Positions 1 to 7,577 of a DNA stretch of 10,723 nt are shown one piece after another. The notes beneath the pieces are model-generated. The model searched no databases. It was not told where the DNA came from and worked only from the letters and a program-made list of their open reading frames with translations. The stretch is taken from NCBI GenBank assembly GCA_014376345.1, contig JACMRS010000056.1:1-10723 (forward strand). Reading direction: 5' to 3'. A program made the position numbers and the translations under genes. This stretch comes from Bacteroidia bacterium. GTDB taxonomy: Bacteria; Bacteroidota; Bacteroidia; NS11-12g; UBA955. Positions within the stretch are counted from its first letter, which is position 1; every line of letters begins with the position of its first letter.

Positions 1-2187
1 TCAAAAGAAATTGAACATGCTGCAACTGTTGTTAGTGATGATCTGAATATCCCTTATAATATTGGTTTACGCACAGGAGTCACTTCGCCTAAAGAACGAC
101 AAAAGCAAAAAATAAATACTCCAAAATCATTAATCAGCACGCCTGAAACACTTCACTTGATGATGTCTCAGAAAGGTTATTCTGACGTATTTAAATCACT
201 TGAATTTGTGGTTGTAGATGAATGGCATGAGTTGCTTGGAAGCAAACGCGGTGTGCAAATAGAACTCGCACTTTCAAGATTGAAAAAAATTAATCCCTCA
301 TTGAAAATATGGGGTATTTCTGCAACTATTGGAAATATGCAGGAAGCTGCGAATATCTTGCTTGGCACTTCTGAACAAGCCACGATAATTAAAGCTGATA
401 TTGAAAAAAAGATTACCGTAAAAACTATTCTACCAAAGGTAATTGAAAACTTTCCATGGGCTGGGCATCTCGGACTTAAATTACTTCCTGAGGTTATAAA
501 AATAATCAAGGAAAAACAATCTACTCTGGTGTTTACAAACACACGCTCACAATCTGAAATCTGGTACAGACAGATAATTGAAGACGCGCCTGAACTTTCA
601 GGATTGATTGCACTTCACCACGGATCACTTAGCGACAAACTCAGAACCTGGGTTGAAGATGCTTTGCACGATGGCAGATTAAAAGCTGTGGTGTGCACAT
701 CAAGTCTTGATTTGGGTGTGGATTTCAGATCTGTAGATACTGTCATTCAGGTTGGATCAGCAAAAGGCATTGCGCGTTTTCTGCAAAGAGCCGGAAGAAG
801 TGGTCACAGTCCGGGAGCGGAGAGTGTGATCTATTTCGTGCCAACGCATTCTCTTGAAATAATGGAAGGTGCCGCACTCAGACATGCCATAAAAGAGGGA
901 ATTGTAGAACAGCGCATTCCTTATGTCCGCTCTTTCGATATGCTGGTTCAGTATATGGTAACTCTGGCAATTTCTGAAGGATTTGATGCCGATAAACTTT
1001 ATGAAGAAATAATTACGACACATTGTTTTAAAAGTGTTACAAAAGAAGAATGGCAATGGTGCCTTAGTTTTATTACCAAAGGTGGTGAGACACTTCATGG
1101 TTATGATGAATTTCATAAAGTTGTAATTGAAGATGGCTTGTACAAAGTAGTCAGCAGAAAAATTGCAATGCGTCACAAACTAAGCATGGGCAGTATAGTA
1201 AGTGACAGCATGCTGAATGTAAAAATGCAGAGAGGTAAAAAACTCGGCGTTATTGAAGAGTGGTTTATAGCGAGAATGCAACCCGGCGATGTATTTTGGT
1301 TTACAGGAAGAAATCTTGAATTCGTAAGAATTAAAGACATGGATGTCCATGTAAAACCATCGAAAGCGAAAAACGGAATTGTTCCATCGTTTATGGGAGG
1401 AAGGATGTCTTTTTCATCACAACTTTCTGAAGCTATCCGCGACATTTTATTTGATTATAAAACGAAACCACACAAGCATGCTGAGCTTATTGCACTTGAG
1501 CCATTATTAGATTTACAGAACCGAATTTCTTTTCTGCCCGGCAAAGATGAACTGCTGATAGAACAGTTGAAATCTAAAGAAGGTTATCATTTATTGTGTT
1601 ATCCTTTTGAAGGTCGTTTTGTGCATGAAGGAATGGCAGCGATACTGGCATACAGAATCGGCAAAAGTATGGATATCACATTTTCTATTGCAATGAATGA
1701 TTATGGCTTTGAATTGTTGAGTGATCAGCCTGTTGATGTTGCAAAAGGCATTAGTGAAGGCTGGTTTAGTCCCGAAAATTTATATGAGGATGCGATGAAA
1801 AGCATCAACGCCACAGAAATGGCCAGAAGAAAATTCAGGGATATTGCTTCTATTGCAGGACTGGTTTTTACAGGTTTTCCGGGAAAGCCGGTCAGGTCGA
1901 AGCACCTTCAGGCCAATGCCCAGCTTTTCTTTGATGTTTTTAAAGATTACGAAGAATACAATTTACTTTTGCAGCAAGCACATGAAGAAGTTTATACTTT
2001 TCAGCTGGAAATCGCAAGGATGCGCAAGGCATTCGACAGGATTGATAGTCAGTTTATAGTTGTTAAACAACCAGAGCATGCAACACCATTTTCATTTCCT
2101 ATTCTGGTAGACAGTTTAAGAGAAAAATTCACTAATGAAGATTTGAAAATAAGGATAGAAAAAATGATTGCAGAATCTGAAGAATAA
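1..2187 (+). CDS. Ligase-associated Lhr-type DEXH-box DNA helicase (5' end missing)
   Basis: This is an ATP-driven superfamily 2 helicase, probably acting in DNA repair. The frame is open from base 1 and about 728 residues are visible. Family members are roughly 800 or more, so the N-terminus with the Walker A motif lies outside the window. Motifs seen in order are: motif Ia remnant (SKEIEHA, first residues); LISTPETLHLM (motif Ic region, just before base 163); DEWH motif II (217-228); SAT motif III (319-327); LVFTNTRSQ motif IV; TSSLDLGVDF motif V; and QRAGRSGH motif VI (784-807). The long C-terminal part (about 950-2187) matches the layout of Lhr-core proteins, where a winged-helix and further domain follow the two RecA folds. 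The TTG at 157 is internal and not the real start. The stop overlaps the start of the next gene, a PdeM-like phosphoesterase, which supports the ligase-associated subtype over a general Lhr. I am confident of the helicase family and fairly confident of the subtype. Confidence 0.93.
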   Translation, partial: SKEIEHAATVVSDDLNIPYNIGLRTGVTSPKERQKQKINTPKSLISTPETLHLMMSQKGYSDVFKSLEFVVVDEWHELLGSKRGVQIELALSRLKKINPSLKIWGISATIGNMQEAANILLGTSEQATIIKADIEKKITVKTILPKVIENFPWAGHLGLKLLPEVIKIIKEKQSTLVFTNTRSQSEIWYRQIIEDAPELSGLIALHHGSLSDKLRTWVEDALHDGRLKAVVCTSSLDLGVDFRSVDTVIQVGSAKGIARFLQRAGRSGHSPGAESVIYFVPTHSLEIMEGAALRHAIKEGIVEQRIPYVRSFDMLVQYMVTLAISEGFDADKLYEEIITTHCFKSVTKEEWQWCLSFITKGGETLHGYDEFHKVVIEDGLYKVVSRKIAMRHKLSMGSIVSDSMLNVKMQRGKKLGVIEEWFIARMQPGDVFWFTGRNLEFVRIKDMDVHVKPSKAKNGIVPSFMGGRMSFSSQLSEAIRDILFDYKTKPHKHAELIALEPLLDLQNRISFLPGKDELLIEQLKSKEGYHLLCYPFEGRFVHEGMAAILAYRIGKSMDITFSIAMNDYGFELLSDQPVDVAKGISEGWFSPENLYEDAMKSINATEMARRKFRDIASIAGLVFTGFPGKPVRSKHLQANAQLFFDVFKDYEEYNLLLQQAHEEVYTFQLEIARMRKAFDRIDSQFIVVKQPEHATPFSFPILVDSLREKFTNEDLKIRIEKMIAESEE

Positions 2188-2852
2188 TGGGAGCACTGAG
2201 TATCAATCTGCATGGCGAAACTTTTGAGTTGCTTCCTGAGAAGGCAGTTTACCGACCATTACTTAAGCAATTAATTTTTGCAGACATTCATTTAGGAAAA
2301 GCTGTTCATTTCAGAAAAGCTGGAATTCCTTTGCCTGCAAACAGTTCACAAACAGACATAGAAAAAATGAAAGGGCTGGTTGAAAAACACAAGCCTGAAC
2401 AGGTTATTATTCTCGGAGATCTTTTTCACAGTGATTTGAATAGTGAATGGGAATTGTTTACCGGATTGCTTGATTGCTGTGCACCGATTGATTTTTTTCT
2501 GGTGAAAGGAAATCATGACATCCTGAAAAAAGAATTTTATGAAATTCCGCATCTTCATGTTGTGGATGAACTGGAGGAAGAACATTTTTTATGGACCCAC
2601 CATCCTGTTGAAAAAAGTGTGAAACTGAATTTTTGTGGGCACATCCATCCTGGAATTGTCATAAAGGGCAAAGGAAGACAAGGTTTAAAACTGCCCTGTT
2701 TTTATCATTGTAACAACCAGTTTATAATTCCCGCTTACGGCAGACTTACAGGCTTGTACACCTTACCACTTATCAAAGATTGCATGGCTTATGTAATCGG
2801 TGGAGACAAGGTTTATGATGTCAGCATCAAAAGCCGCAAAAAAGCAGTTTAA
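2187..2852 (+). CDS. pdeM: PdeM-type ligase-associated metallophosphoesterase
   Basis: A 221-residue cytoplasmic phosphoesterase of the calcineurin-like fold, a family annotated as a DNA-damage-response nuclease associated with DNA ligase. All metal-binding motifs are present: DIH (residues 33-35), GDLFHSD (77-83), GNHD (108-111), the THHP histidines (138-139) and GHIHP (151-155). It should therefore be catalytically competent with two metal ions. The length is normal for this small subfamily. There is no signal peptide or membrane segment. Its ATG overlaps the helicase stop codon in a TAATG junction, so translation is probably coupled and the two proteins likely act together. The substrate is not proven by sequence. 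The nuclease role comes from the family's genomic association, and a generic phosphodiesterase activity is the alternative. Confidence 0.9.
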   Translation: MGALSINLHGETFELLPEKAVYRPLLKQLIFADIHLGKAVHFRKAGIPLPANSSQTDIEKMKGLVEKHKPEQVIILGDLFHSDLNSEWELFTGLLDCCAPIDFFLVKGNHDILKKEFYEIPHLHVVDELEEEHFLWTHHPVEKSVKLNFCGHIHPGIVIKGKGRQGLKLPCFYHCNNQFIIPAYGRLTGLYTLPLIKDCMAYVIGGDKVYDVSIKSRKKAV

Positions 2853-2861
2853 TTTATACAC

Positions 2862-2878
2862 AATTTAATTATTAAATT
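2862..2878. repeat. 17-bp A/T-only palindrome between pdeM and nuoA
   Basis: AATTTAAT and ATTAAATT are perfect 8-base inverted arms around one central T. As RNA this gives at most a 7-bp A-U stem with a three-base loop, and no strong T-run follows, so it is a poor intrinsic terminator. It starts 10 bases after the pdeM stop and lies about 48 bases upstream of the putative nuoA -7 element, so a regulator-binding site is possible. Chance is a real alternative in such AT-rich DNA. Confidence 0.25.
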
Positions 2879-2925
2879 AATTGAACATTTTGCCTTAAAC
2901 ATTAAAAATATTCGGGTAGAACAGT

Positions 2926-2933
2926 TATTTTTG
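2926..2933 (+). promoter_or_regulatory. Putative Bacteroidota -7 promoter element for the nuo operon
   Basis: TATTTTTG fits the TAnnTTTG -7 consensus used by the primary sigma factor of Bacteroidota. It lies 24 bases before the nuoA ATG, which would give a leader of about 20 bases. No convincing TTG -33 box stands about 19-21 bases upstream. The nearest TTG triplets (2881-2883 and within 2888-2892) are too far away. The element fits the consensus and is placed where an operon promoter is needed, but it is unsupported on the -33 side. Confidence 0.45.
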
Positions 2934-2957
2934 CAATGAATTTTCACAAAAACAGAA

Positions 2958-3335
2958 ATGTTACTACAGGTACAGAATACCCTTCACGACTATTTGCCGA
3001 TAGTTTTTATGTTTATTGCAGCAATGGGCTTTATTGTCCTGTCAATGTTTGCAACCCACTGGATGGGTCCGAAAAAGAAATCGGCGATTAAAGATGAGGC
3101 TTTTGAGTGTGGGATTGAAGCGCAGGGAAATGCGAGAACACCATTCTCGATAAAATATTTTCTGGTTGCAATTTTATTTGTTTTATTTGACGTTGAAGTG
3201 ATTTTCATGTATCCATGGGCAGTAAACTTTAGAAATCTGGGCGTGCTCGGGCTTGTAGAAATGTTTACTTTTATGGGTTTTCTTGTTCTCGGATTGGTTT
3301 ACATCATTAAAAAAGGAGCGCTTCGCTGGGATTAA
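2958..3335 (+). CDS. nuoA: NADH-quinone oxidoreductase subunit A (NuoA)
   Basis: Small membrane subunit of complex I, located where the peripheral arm meets the membrane arm near the quinone site. The 125 residues contain three predicted transmembrane helices (about 12-34, 63-86 and 95-117). The conserved FECG loop motif (49-52) precedes helix 2. FDVEVIFMYPWA (77-88) carries the conserved acidic residues D78 and E80. The length is typical. It is the first gene of the nuo operon, preceded by a 105-base spacer with a candidate promoter and followed by 68 bases before nuoB. An earlier ATG at 2936 is out of frame. The start at 2958 has only a weak A-rich leader, as is common in Bacteroidota. Confidence 0.97.
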   Translation: MLLQVQNTLHDYLPIVFMFIAAMGFIVLSMFATHWMGPKKKSAIKDEAFECGIEAQGNARTPFSIKYFLVAILFVLFDVEVIFMYPWAVNFRNLGVLGLVEMFTFMGFLVLGLVYIIKKGALRWD

Positions 3336-3403
3336 TCAGTGATGCAAACAAAAATGAAACTTTTCGATACTATATTTTTTTCACAAATTAAATTTTCAGG
3401 AAT

Positions 3404-3946
3404 ATGATTGACATTAAGCCCGAAAACACACCGGAGGGAGTGGAAGGAACCGGTTATTTCGCAACTTCACTTGATAAAGCGGTTGGACTAGCAAGAGCCA
3501 ATTCTTTGTGGCCACTTCCTTTCGCAACATCTTGCTGCGGCATTGAGTTTATGGCAACAATGGCATCCCATTATGATTTAGGACGTTTTGGTTCTGAGAG
3601 ATTAAGTTTTTCTCCAAGGCAAGCGGATCTTTTGATGGTAATGGGAACGATTTCGAAAAAAATGGGAGTTATTTTAAGACAGGTTTATGAACAGATGGCA
3701 GAACCAAAATGGGTTTTGAGTATGGGTGCGTGCGCCAGCAGTGGGGGTATATTTGATTCTTACAGCGTATTACAAGGTATTGACAGAATTATGCCTGTTG
3801 ATGTTTATGTTCCGGGTTGCCCTCCCCGTCCCGAGCAGGTTTTAGATGGTATCCTTCAAATTCAGGAACTGGCTAAAAATGAAACAAGAAGAAGACGTGA
3901 TTCACCTGAATACACAACAATGCTTGAGCAATACGGTATTAAATAA
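3404..3946 (+). CDS. nuoB: NADH-quinone oxidoreductase subunit B (NuoB), N2 cluster protein
   Basis: Peripheral-arm subunit of complex I that holds cluster N2, the [4Fe-4S] centre that reduces quinone. Ligands visible in the 180 residues are the tandem cysteines C44-C45 in ATSCCGIEFM, C110 in SMGACASSGG and C139 in VPGCPPRPE, which is the complete family pattern. The region GRFGSERLSFSPRQADLLMV (60-79) is also characteristic and helps form the quinone cavity with NuoD. The protein is soluble and of normal length. An AGGA lies six bases or fewer before the ATG. It is followed 24 bases later by nuoC. Confidence 0.98.
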   Translation: MIDIKPENTPEGVEGTGYFATSLDKAVGLARANSLWPLPFATSCCGIEFMATMASHYDLGRFGSERLSFSPRQADLLMVMGTISKKMGVILRQVYEQMAEPKWVLSMGACASSGGIFDSYSVLQGIDRIMPVDVYVPGCPPRPEQVLDGILQIQELAKNETRRRRDSPEYTTMLEQYGIK

Positions 3947-3970
3947 TTAAAACAACATCAAAAGGAATAA

Positions 3971-4474
3971 ATGAGCGAATTATTAGAAACATTGTCAGGA
4001 AAGCTGCATGAAAAGTTTGGCAGCAACCTTATCAAAGCTTCAATGGATTATGATTTTCCGGTGTTTCTTATTGAAAAAAACAGCCTGATTGAAATCCTTA
4101 CCTACCTTAAAACTGATCCTGAAATGGGATTTAATTTTCTAACGACACTTTGTGGCGTCCACACACCCAATAATACAGGTGCTGAATTTGGTGTAATGTA
4201 TCAGCTTCAAAATATGGAAAAAAACTGGAGAATAAGGTTAAAAATCACTATGCCGGAAGATGATCTTAAAGTTCCGACTTTAACAGTACTCTGGCCCGCA
4301 GCAAACTGGATGGAAAGACAAGAATATGATTTTTTTGGATTTAACTTTACCGGTCACCCGGATTTAAGAAGAATTCTGAATATGGATGAAATGAACTATT
4401 TCCCGATGCGCAAGCAATATCCGCTTGAAGATGCTGGTCGTGAAGATAAGGATGATAAATTTTTTGGCAGATAA
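3971..4474 (+). CDS. nuoC: NADH-quinone oxidoreductase subunit C (NuoC, 30-kDa type)
   Basis: Structural subunit of the complex I peripheral arm that packs against NuoD and binds no cofactor. The 30-kDa-subunit signature is clear at about 115-136: ERQEYDFFGFNFTGHPDLRR. FPMRKQYPLED follows at 144-154. The length of 167 residues is normal for a stand-alone NuoC, so this is not the fused NuoCD of Escherichia coli. AAAGGA at 3961-3966 is one of the clearer ribosome-binding sites in the operon and supports the ATG at 3971. The acidic and basic C-terminal tail (GREDKDDKFFGR) is short and probably flexible. nuoD begins 12 bases after the stop. Confidence 0.97.
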   Translation: MSELLETLSGKLHEKFGSNLIKASMDYDFPVFLIEKNSLIEILTYLKTDPEMGFNFLTTLCGVHTPNNTGAEFGVMYQLQNMEKNWRIRLKITMPEDDLKVPTLTVLWPAANWMERQEYDFFGFNFTGHPDLRRILNMDEMNYFPMRKQYPLEDAGREDKDDKFFGR

Positions 4475-4485
4475 TAGGATAAGTA

Positions 4486-5688
4486 GTGATCGAAAAACAT
4501 AATATCAAAACAGATTCACCTGAAAAGGAATATTCAACCCTGAATCTGGGACCTACACACCCTGCTACTCATGGTATTTTTCAAAATATCCTGAAAATGG
4601 ACGGTGAAATTGTGATGCATGCCGAACCTACAATCGGATACATTCACAGAGCTTTTGAAAAAATTGCCGAACACAGGCCTTATTACCAGATTACAACACT
4701 TACAGACAGAATGAATTACTGCTCATCCCCTATCAATAATCTGGGATGGCACATGACAGTTGAAAAACTGATAGGTTGCGAAGTTCCAAAAAGAGCACAA
4801 TACCTGAGAGTAATTATCATGGAGCTTGCAAGAATTTCTGACCACGTTATCTGCGATACTATCATCGGTCAGGATACTGGTGCCACTACAGGATTTCTTT
4901 ATTTCTTCCAGATGCGTGAAAAAATTTACGAAATCTATGAAGAAATCTGCGGTGCAAGATTAACTACAAACATTGGCCGTATCGGTGGTTTAGAGCGTGA
5001 TTTCACCCCGAAAGCATGGCAAAAACTTGAAGCTTTTATGGTTGAATTTCCAAAATATCTGAAAGAATTTCAAAGCCTGATAGAAAGAAACAGAATATTT
5101 ATGGACCGCACTATTGGCTGTGGTCCCATTACGATAGAAAAAGCATTAAGTTACGGTTTTACAGGTCCTAATTTAAGAGCCGCAGGATTGGATTATGACG
5201 TTCGTGTTGCCAATCCTTACAGCAGTTATGAGGATTTTGATTTTAAGATTCCTGTAGGAAAATCCGGTGATACTTATGACAGGTTTATGGTACGTCTTCA
5301 GGAGATGTGGGAAAGTGTGAGTATAATACGACAGGCGATTGACAAAATGCCTGAAGGACCATTTCACGCTGATGTTCCCGATTTTTATCTTCCTGAAAAA
5401 CAAGATGTTTATAGCAAAATGGAAGCACTCATTTACCATTTCAAAATTGTAATGGGAGAAACAGACGTTCCAAAAGGAGAAGTTTACCACGCAGTTGAAG
5501 GAGGAAACGGCGAACTTGGTTTTTACCTGATCAGTGATGGCGGAAGGGCACCTTTCAGACTCCATTTCAGAAGACCCTGCTTTGTGTATTATCAGGCTTA
5601 TCCTGAAATGATTGTTGGCGGATTATTGAGTGATGCCATTTTAACAATGAGTAGTATGAACGTAATAGCAGGTGAGCTTGATGCTTAA
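4486..5688 (+). CDS. nuoD: NADH-quinone oxidoreductase subunit D (NuoD, 49-kDa type), GTG start
   Basis: Core subunit that forms most of the quinone-binding pocket together with NuoB. It is related to the large subunit of [NiFe] hydrogenases but lacks the metal ligands. Family motifs are LGPTHPATHG (21-30, with the quinone-site histidines), IGYIHRAFEK (50-59), LTDRMNYCS (72-80, with Y78 at the position of the quinone-binding tyrosine) and TNIGRIGGLERDF (161-173). The length of 400 residues is usual. The start is GTG at 4486. An in-frame stop lies two codons upstream (4480-4482), and the first in-frame ATG comes only after the conserved N-terminal motif, so GTG is the only reasonable choice. 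The C-terminus reads GELDA where many homologues end in GEVDR. It is followed 10 bases later by nuoE. Confidence 0.97.
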   Translation: MIEKHNIKTDSPEKEYSTLNLGPTHPATHGIFQNILKMDGEIVMHAEPTIGYIHRAFEKIAEHRPYYQITTLTDRMNYCSSPINNLGWHMTVEKLIGCEVPKRAQYLRVIIMELARISDHVICDTIIGQDTGATTGFLYFFQMREKIYEIYEEICGARLTTNIGRIGGLERDFTPKAWQKLEAFMVEFPKYLKEFQSLIERNRIFMDRTIGCGPITIEKALSYGFTGPNLRAAGLDYDVRVANPYSSYEDFDFKIPVGKSGDTYDRFMVRLQEMWESVSIIRQAIDKMPEGPFHADVPDFYLPEKQDVYSKMEALIYHFKIVMGETDVPKGEVYHAVEGGNGELGFYLISDGGRAPFRLHFRRPCFVYYQAYPEMIVGGLLSDAILTMSSMNVIAGELDA

Positions 5689-5698
5689 TTAGATAAAA

Positions 5699-6217
5699 AT
5701 GACAACTACAGAAATACAATTCGATTCTGAAACTTTAGCGCTTGTCAATAATATGATGAAACGCTATCCCGAAGGAAAGCATAAATCTGCTCTGATACCT
5801 GTATTGCACATTGCGCAGGCAGAATTCGGAGGTTGGTTAAGCGTACCAACAATGGATTACGTTGCATCAGTGATGAATTTAAAACCCATTGAAGTTTACG
5901 AAGTAGCCTCTTTTTACAGCATGTTTAATATGCATCCTGTCGGCAAATGCCTTATTGAAGTTTGCAGAACAAGCAGCTGCTGGCTGAGAGGTGCTGAAGA
6001 TGTGATTGACCATATTGAAAAAAGACTGAATATCAGAGTGGGCGAAACTTCTGCCGATGGCATGTTTACATTAAAAGCTGTAGAATGCCTTGGAAGCTGC
6101 GGTACTGCACCAATGATGCAGGTAGGAGCTGATTATCATGAAAACCTGACCATAGAAAAAGTAGATACACTTCTTGAAAAATTCAAGGATGAAAATAAAC
6201 AAAGCCGTTATTGTTAA
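5699..6217 (+). CDS. nuoE: NADH-quinone oxidoreductase subunit E (NuoE, 24-kDa type)
   Basis: Thioredoxin-fold subunit of the NADH-oxidising module that carries the [2Fe-2S] cluster N1a next to NuoF. Ligands are C89 and C94 (CRTSSC, C-x4-C) and C130 and C134 (CLGSC, C-x3-C). The helical N-terminal half contains the family motifs YPEGKHKSALIPVL and VYEVASFYSMF (about 66-76). The length of 172 residues is normal. There is no clear Shine-Dalgarno sequence, only an A-rich leader. nuoF starts 7 bases after the stop, so the two are probably translated together. Confidence 0.97.
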   Translation: MTTTEIQFDSETLALVNNMMKRYPEGKHKSALIPVLHIAQAEFGGWLSVPTMDYVASVMNLKPIEVYEVASFYSMFNMHPVGKCLIEVCRTSSCWLRGAEDVIDHIEKRLNIRVGETSADGMFTLKAVECLGSCGTAPMMQVGADYHENLTIEKVDTLLEKFKDENKQSRYC

Positions 6218-6224
6218 TCTGTAA

Positions 6225-7568
6225 ATGAGCAAAAAATTACTCTTAAAGAACGACCATATAGAGGGCATCCATACCCTTCCGATTTATCGCGCCAATGGCG
6301 GATACAGTGTTCTTGAAAAAGCCCTTAAAACTATGTCGCCTGAGGCTATCCTTGAAGAAGTAAAAACTTCAGGTTTGAGGGGACGTGGCGGTGCAGGATT
6401 TCCAACAGGATTAAAATGGAGCTTTCTTGCAAAACCTGAAGGTGTGCCAAGATACCTTGTTTGCAATGCGGACGAAAGCGAACCGGGCACATTAAAAGAC
6501 AGGTATTTAATGGAGCGCCATCCTCATATTTTAATTGAAGGCATGATCGTTTCAAGTTTTGCACTTGGAGCTAAAACTTCTTACATCTATATAAGAGGTG
6601 AATACTTTTATATTGCCCGAATTCTTGAAATCGCTATTAAAGAAGCATACGAGGCAGGATTTTTAGGAAAAAATATTCAAGGATCGGGTTACGACCTTGA
6701 TTTATATGTTCAGGTTGGTGCCGGCGCCTATATCTGCGGAGAAGAAACAGCACTTTTAGAAAGTCTTGAAGGCAAAAGAGGAAATCCCAGGATTAAGCCA
6801 CCATTTCCGGCAATAGCAGGATTGTATGGTTGTCCAACTGTTGTAAACAATGTAGAAACTATCGCAGCTGTTGTTCCTATTCTTGAAATGGGTGGAGCAG
6901 AATATGCTAAAATAGGTACAGAAAAAAGTACAGGCACCAAACTAATTTCAGCATCAGGTCATATTAATAAGCCAGGCGTTTATGAAATTGAACTTGGCAT
7001 TCCGGTTGAAGAATTTATATATTCAGAAGAATATTGTGGTGGCATTTCAGGTGGTAAAAAGCTGAAAGCTGTAGTGGCAGGTGGCTCATCAGTTCCAATT
7101 CTTCCTGCAGAACTGATACTTAAAACATCAGCAGGCGAACCAAGAATGATGAGTTACGAAAGCTTGGGAGATGGCGGTTTTCTAACAGGAACCATGCTGG
7201 GTTCAGGTGGATTTATTGTGATGGATGAAGATACCAGCATCGTGAAAAACCTTTATACTTTCGCGCGTTTTTATCACCATGAAAGCTGCGGACAATGCAG
7301 TCCTTGCCGGGAAGGAACAGGCTGGATGGAAAAAATTCTGCTGAAAATTCTTGATGGTCGCGGAGACATGAAAGACATTGATTTGCTGTGGGATATTCAA
7401 AGTAAAATTGAAGGTAAAACCATTTGCCCGCTCGGAGAAGCAGCAGCATGGCCGGTGGCAGCAGCAATCAGACATTTCAGGAGCGAATTTGAAGAGTATA
7501 TTCAGTACCCAGAAAAAATAAGAGACATTAAACATTATTACAGATTGCAGGAAACTGCAACTGCATAA
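6225..7568 (+). CDS. nuoF: NADH-quinone oxidoreductase subunit F (NuoF), NADH- and FMN-binding
   Basis: Catalytic subunit that oxidises NADH through FMN and passes electrons to cluster N3. In order: the FMN/NADH-binding glycine-rich segment LRGRGGAGFPTGLKW (51-65), CNADESEPGT (80-89), GAGAYICGEETALLES (165-180), a central SLBB-type segment (about 240-290), and the C-terminal [4Fe-4S] domain with C355, C358 and C361 in SCGQCSPCREGTG plus C401 in TICPLGE. All N3 ligands are present. The length of 447 residues is slightly above the usual 420-445. Its presence shows the enzyme uses NADH directly, unlike the reduced complexes that lack nuoEFG. nuoG follows after 9 bases. Confidence 0.98.
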   Translation: MSKKLLLKNDHIEGIHTLPIYRANGGYSVLEKALKTMSPEAILEEVKTSGLRGRGGAGFPTGLKWSFLAKPEGVPRYLVCNADESEPGTLKDRYLMERHPHILIEGMIVSSFALGAKTSYIYIRGEYFYIARILEIAIKEAYEAGFLGKNIQGSGYDLDLYVQVGAGAYICGEETALLESLEGKRGNPRIKPPFPAIAGLYGCPTVVNNVETIAAVVPILEMGGAEYAKIGTEKSTGTKLISASGHINKPGVYEIELGIPVEEFIYSEEYCGGISGGKKLKAVVAGGSSVPILPAELILKTSAGEPRMMSYESLGDGGFLTGTMLGSGGFIVMDEDTSIVKNLYTFARFYHHESCGQCSPCREGTGWMEKILLKILDGRGDMKDIDLLWDIQSKIEGKTICPLGEAAAWPVAAAIRHFRSEFEEYIQYPEKIRDIKHYYRLQETATA

Positions 7569-7577
7569 AAAATAAAT

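Noticed and set aside
157..159. TTG as the start codon of the helicase
   Set aside because: The frame is open to base 1, and the upstream residues carry conserved helicase motifs, so the true start is outside the window.
757..1176. A 139-codon minus-strand frame inside the helicase gene
   Set aside because: It is fully covered by conserved helicase sequence including motif VI, and its composition is unlike a real protein.
1844..2059. A 71-codon plus-strand frame within the helicase C-terminus
   Set aside because: It is an out-of-frame shadow of the helicase, with no leader signal and no recognised domain.
2936..3091. A 51-codon plus-strand frame starting before nuoA and overlapping it in another frame
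   Set aside because: It overlaps conserved NuoA sequence, its ATG would lie upstream of the transcript start predicted from the -7 element, and the peptide resembles nothing known.
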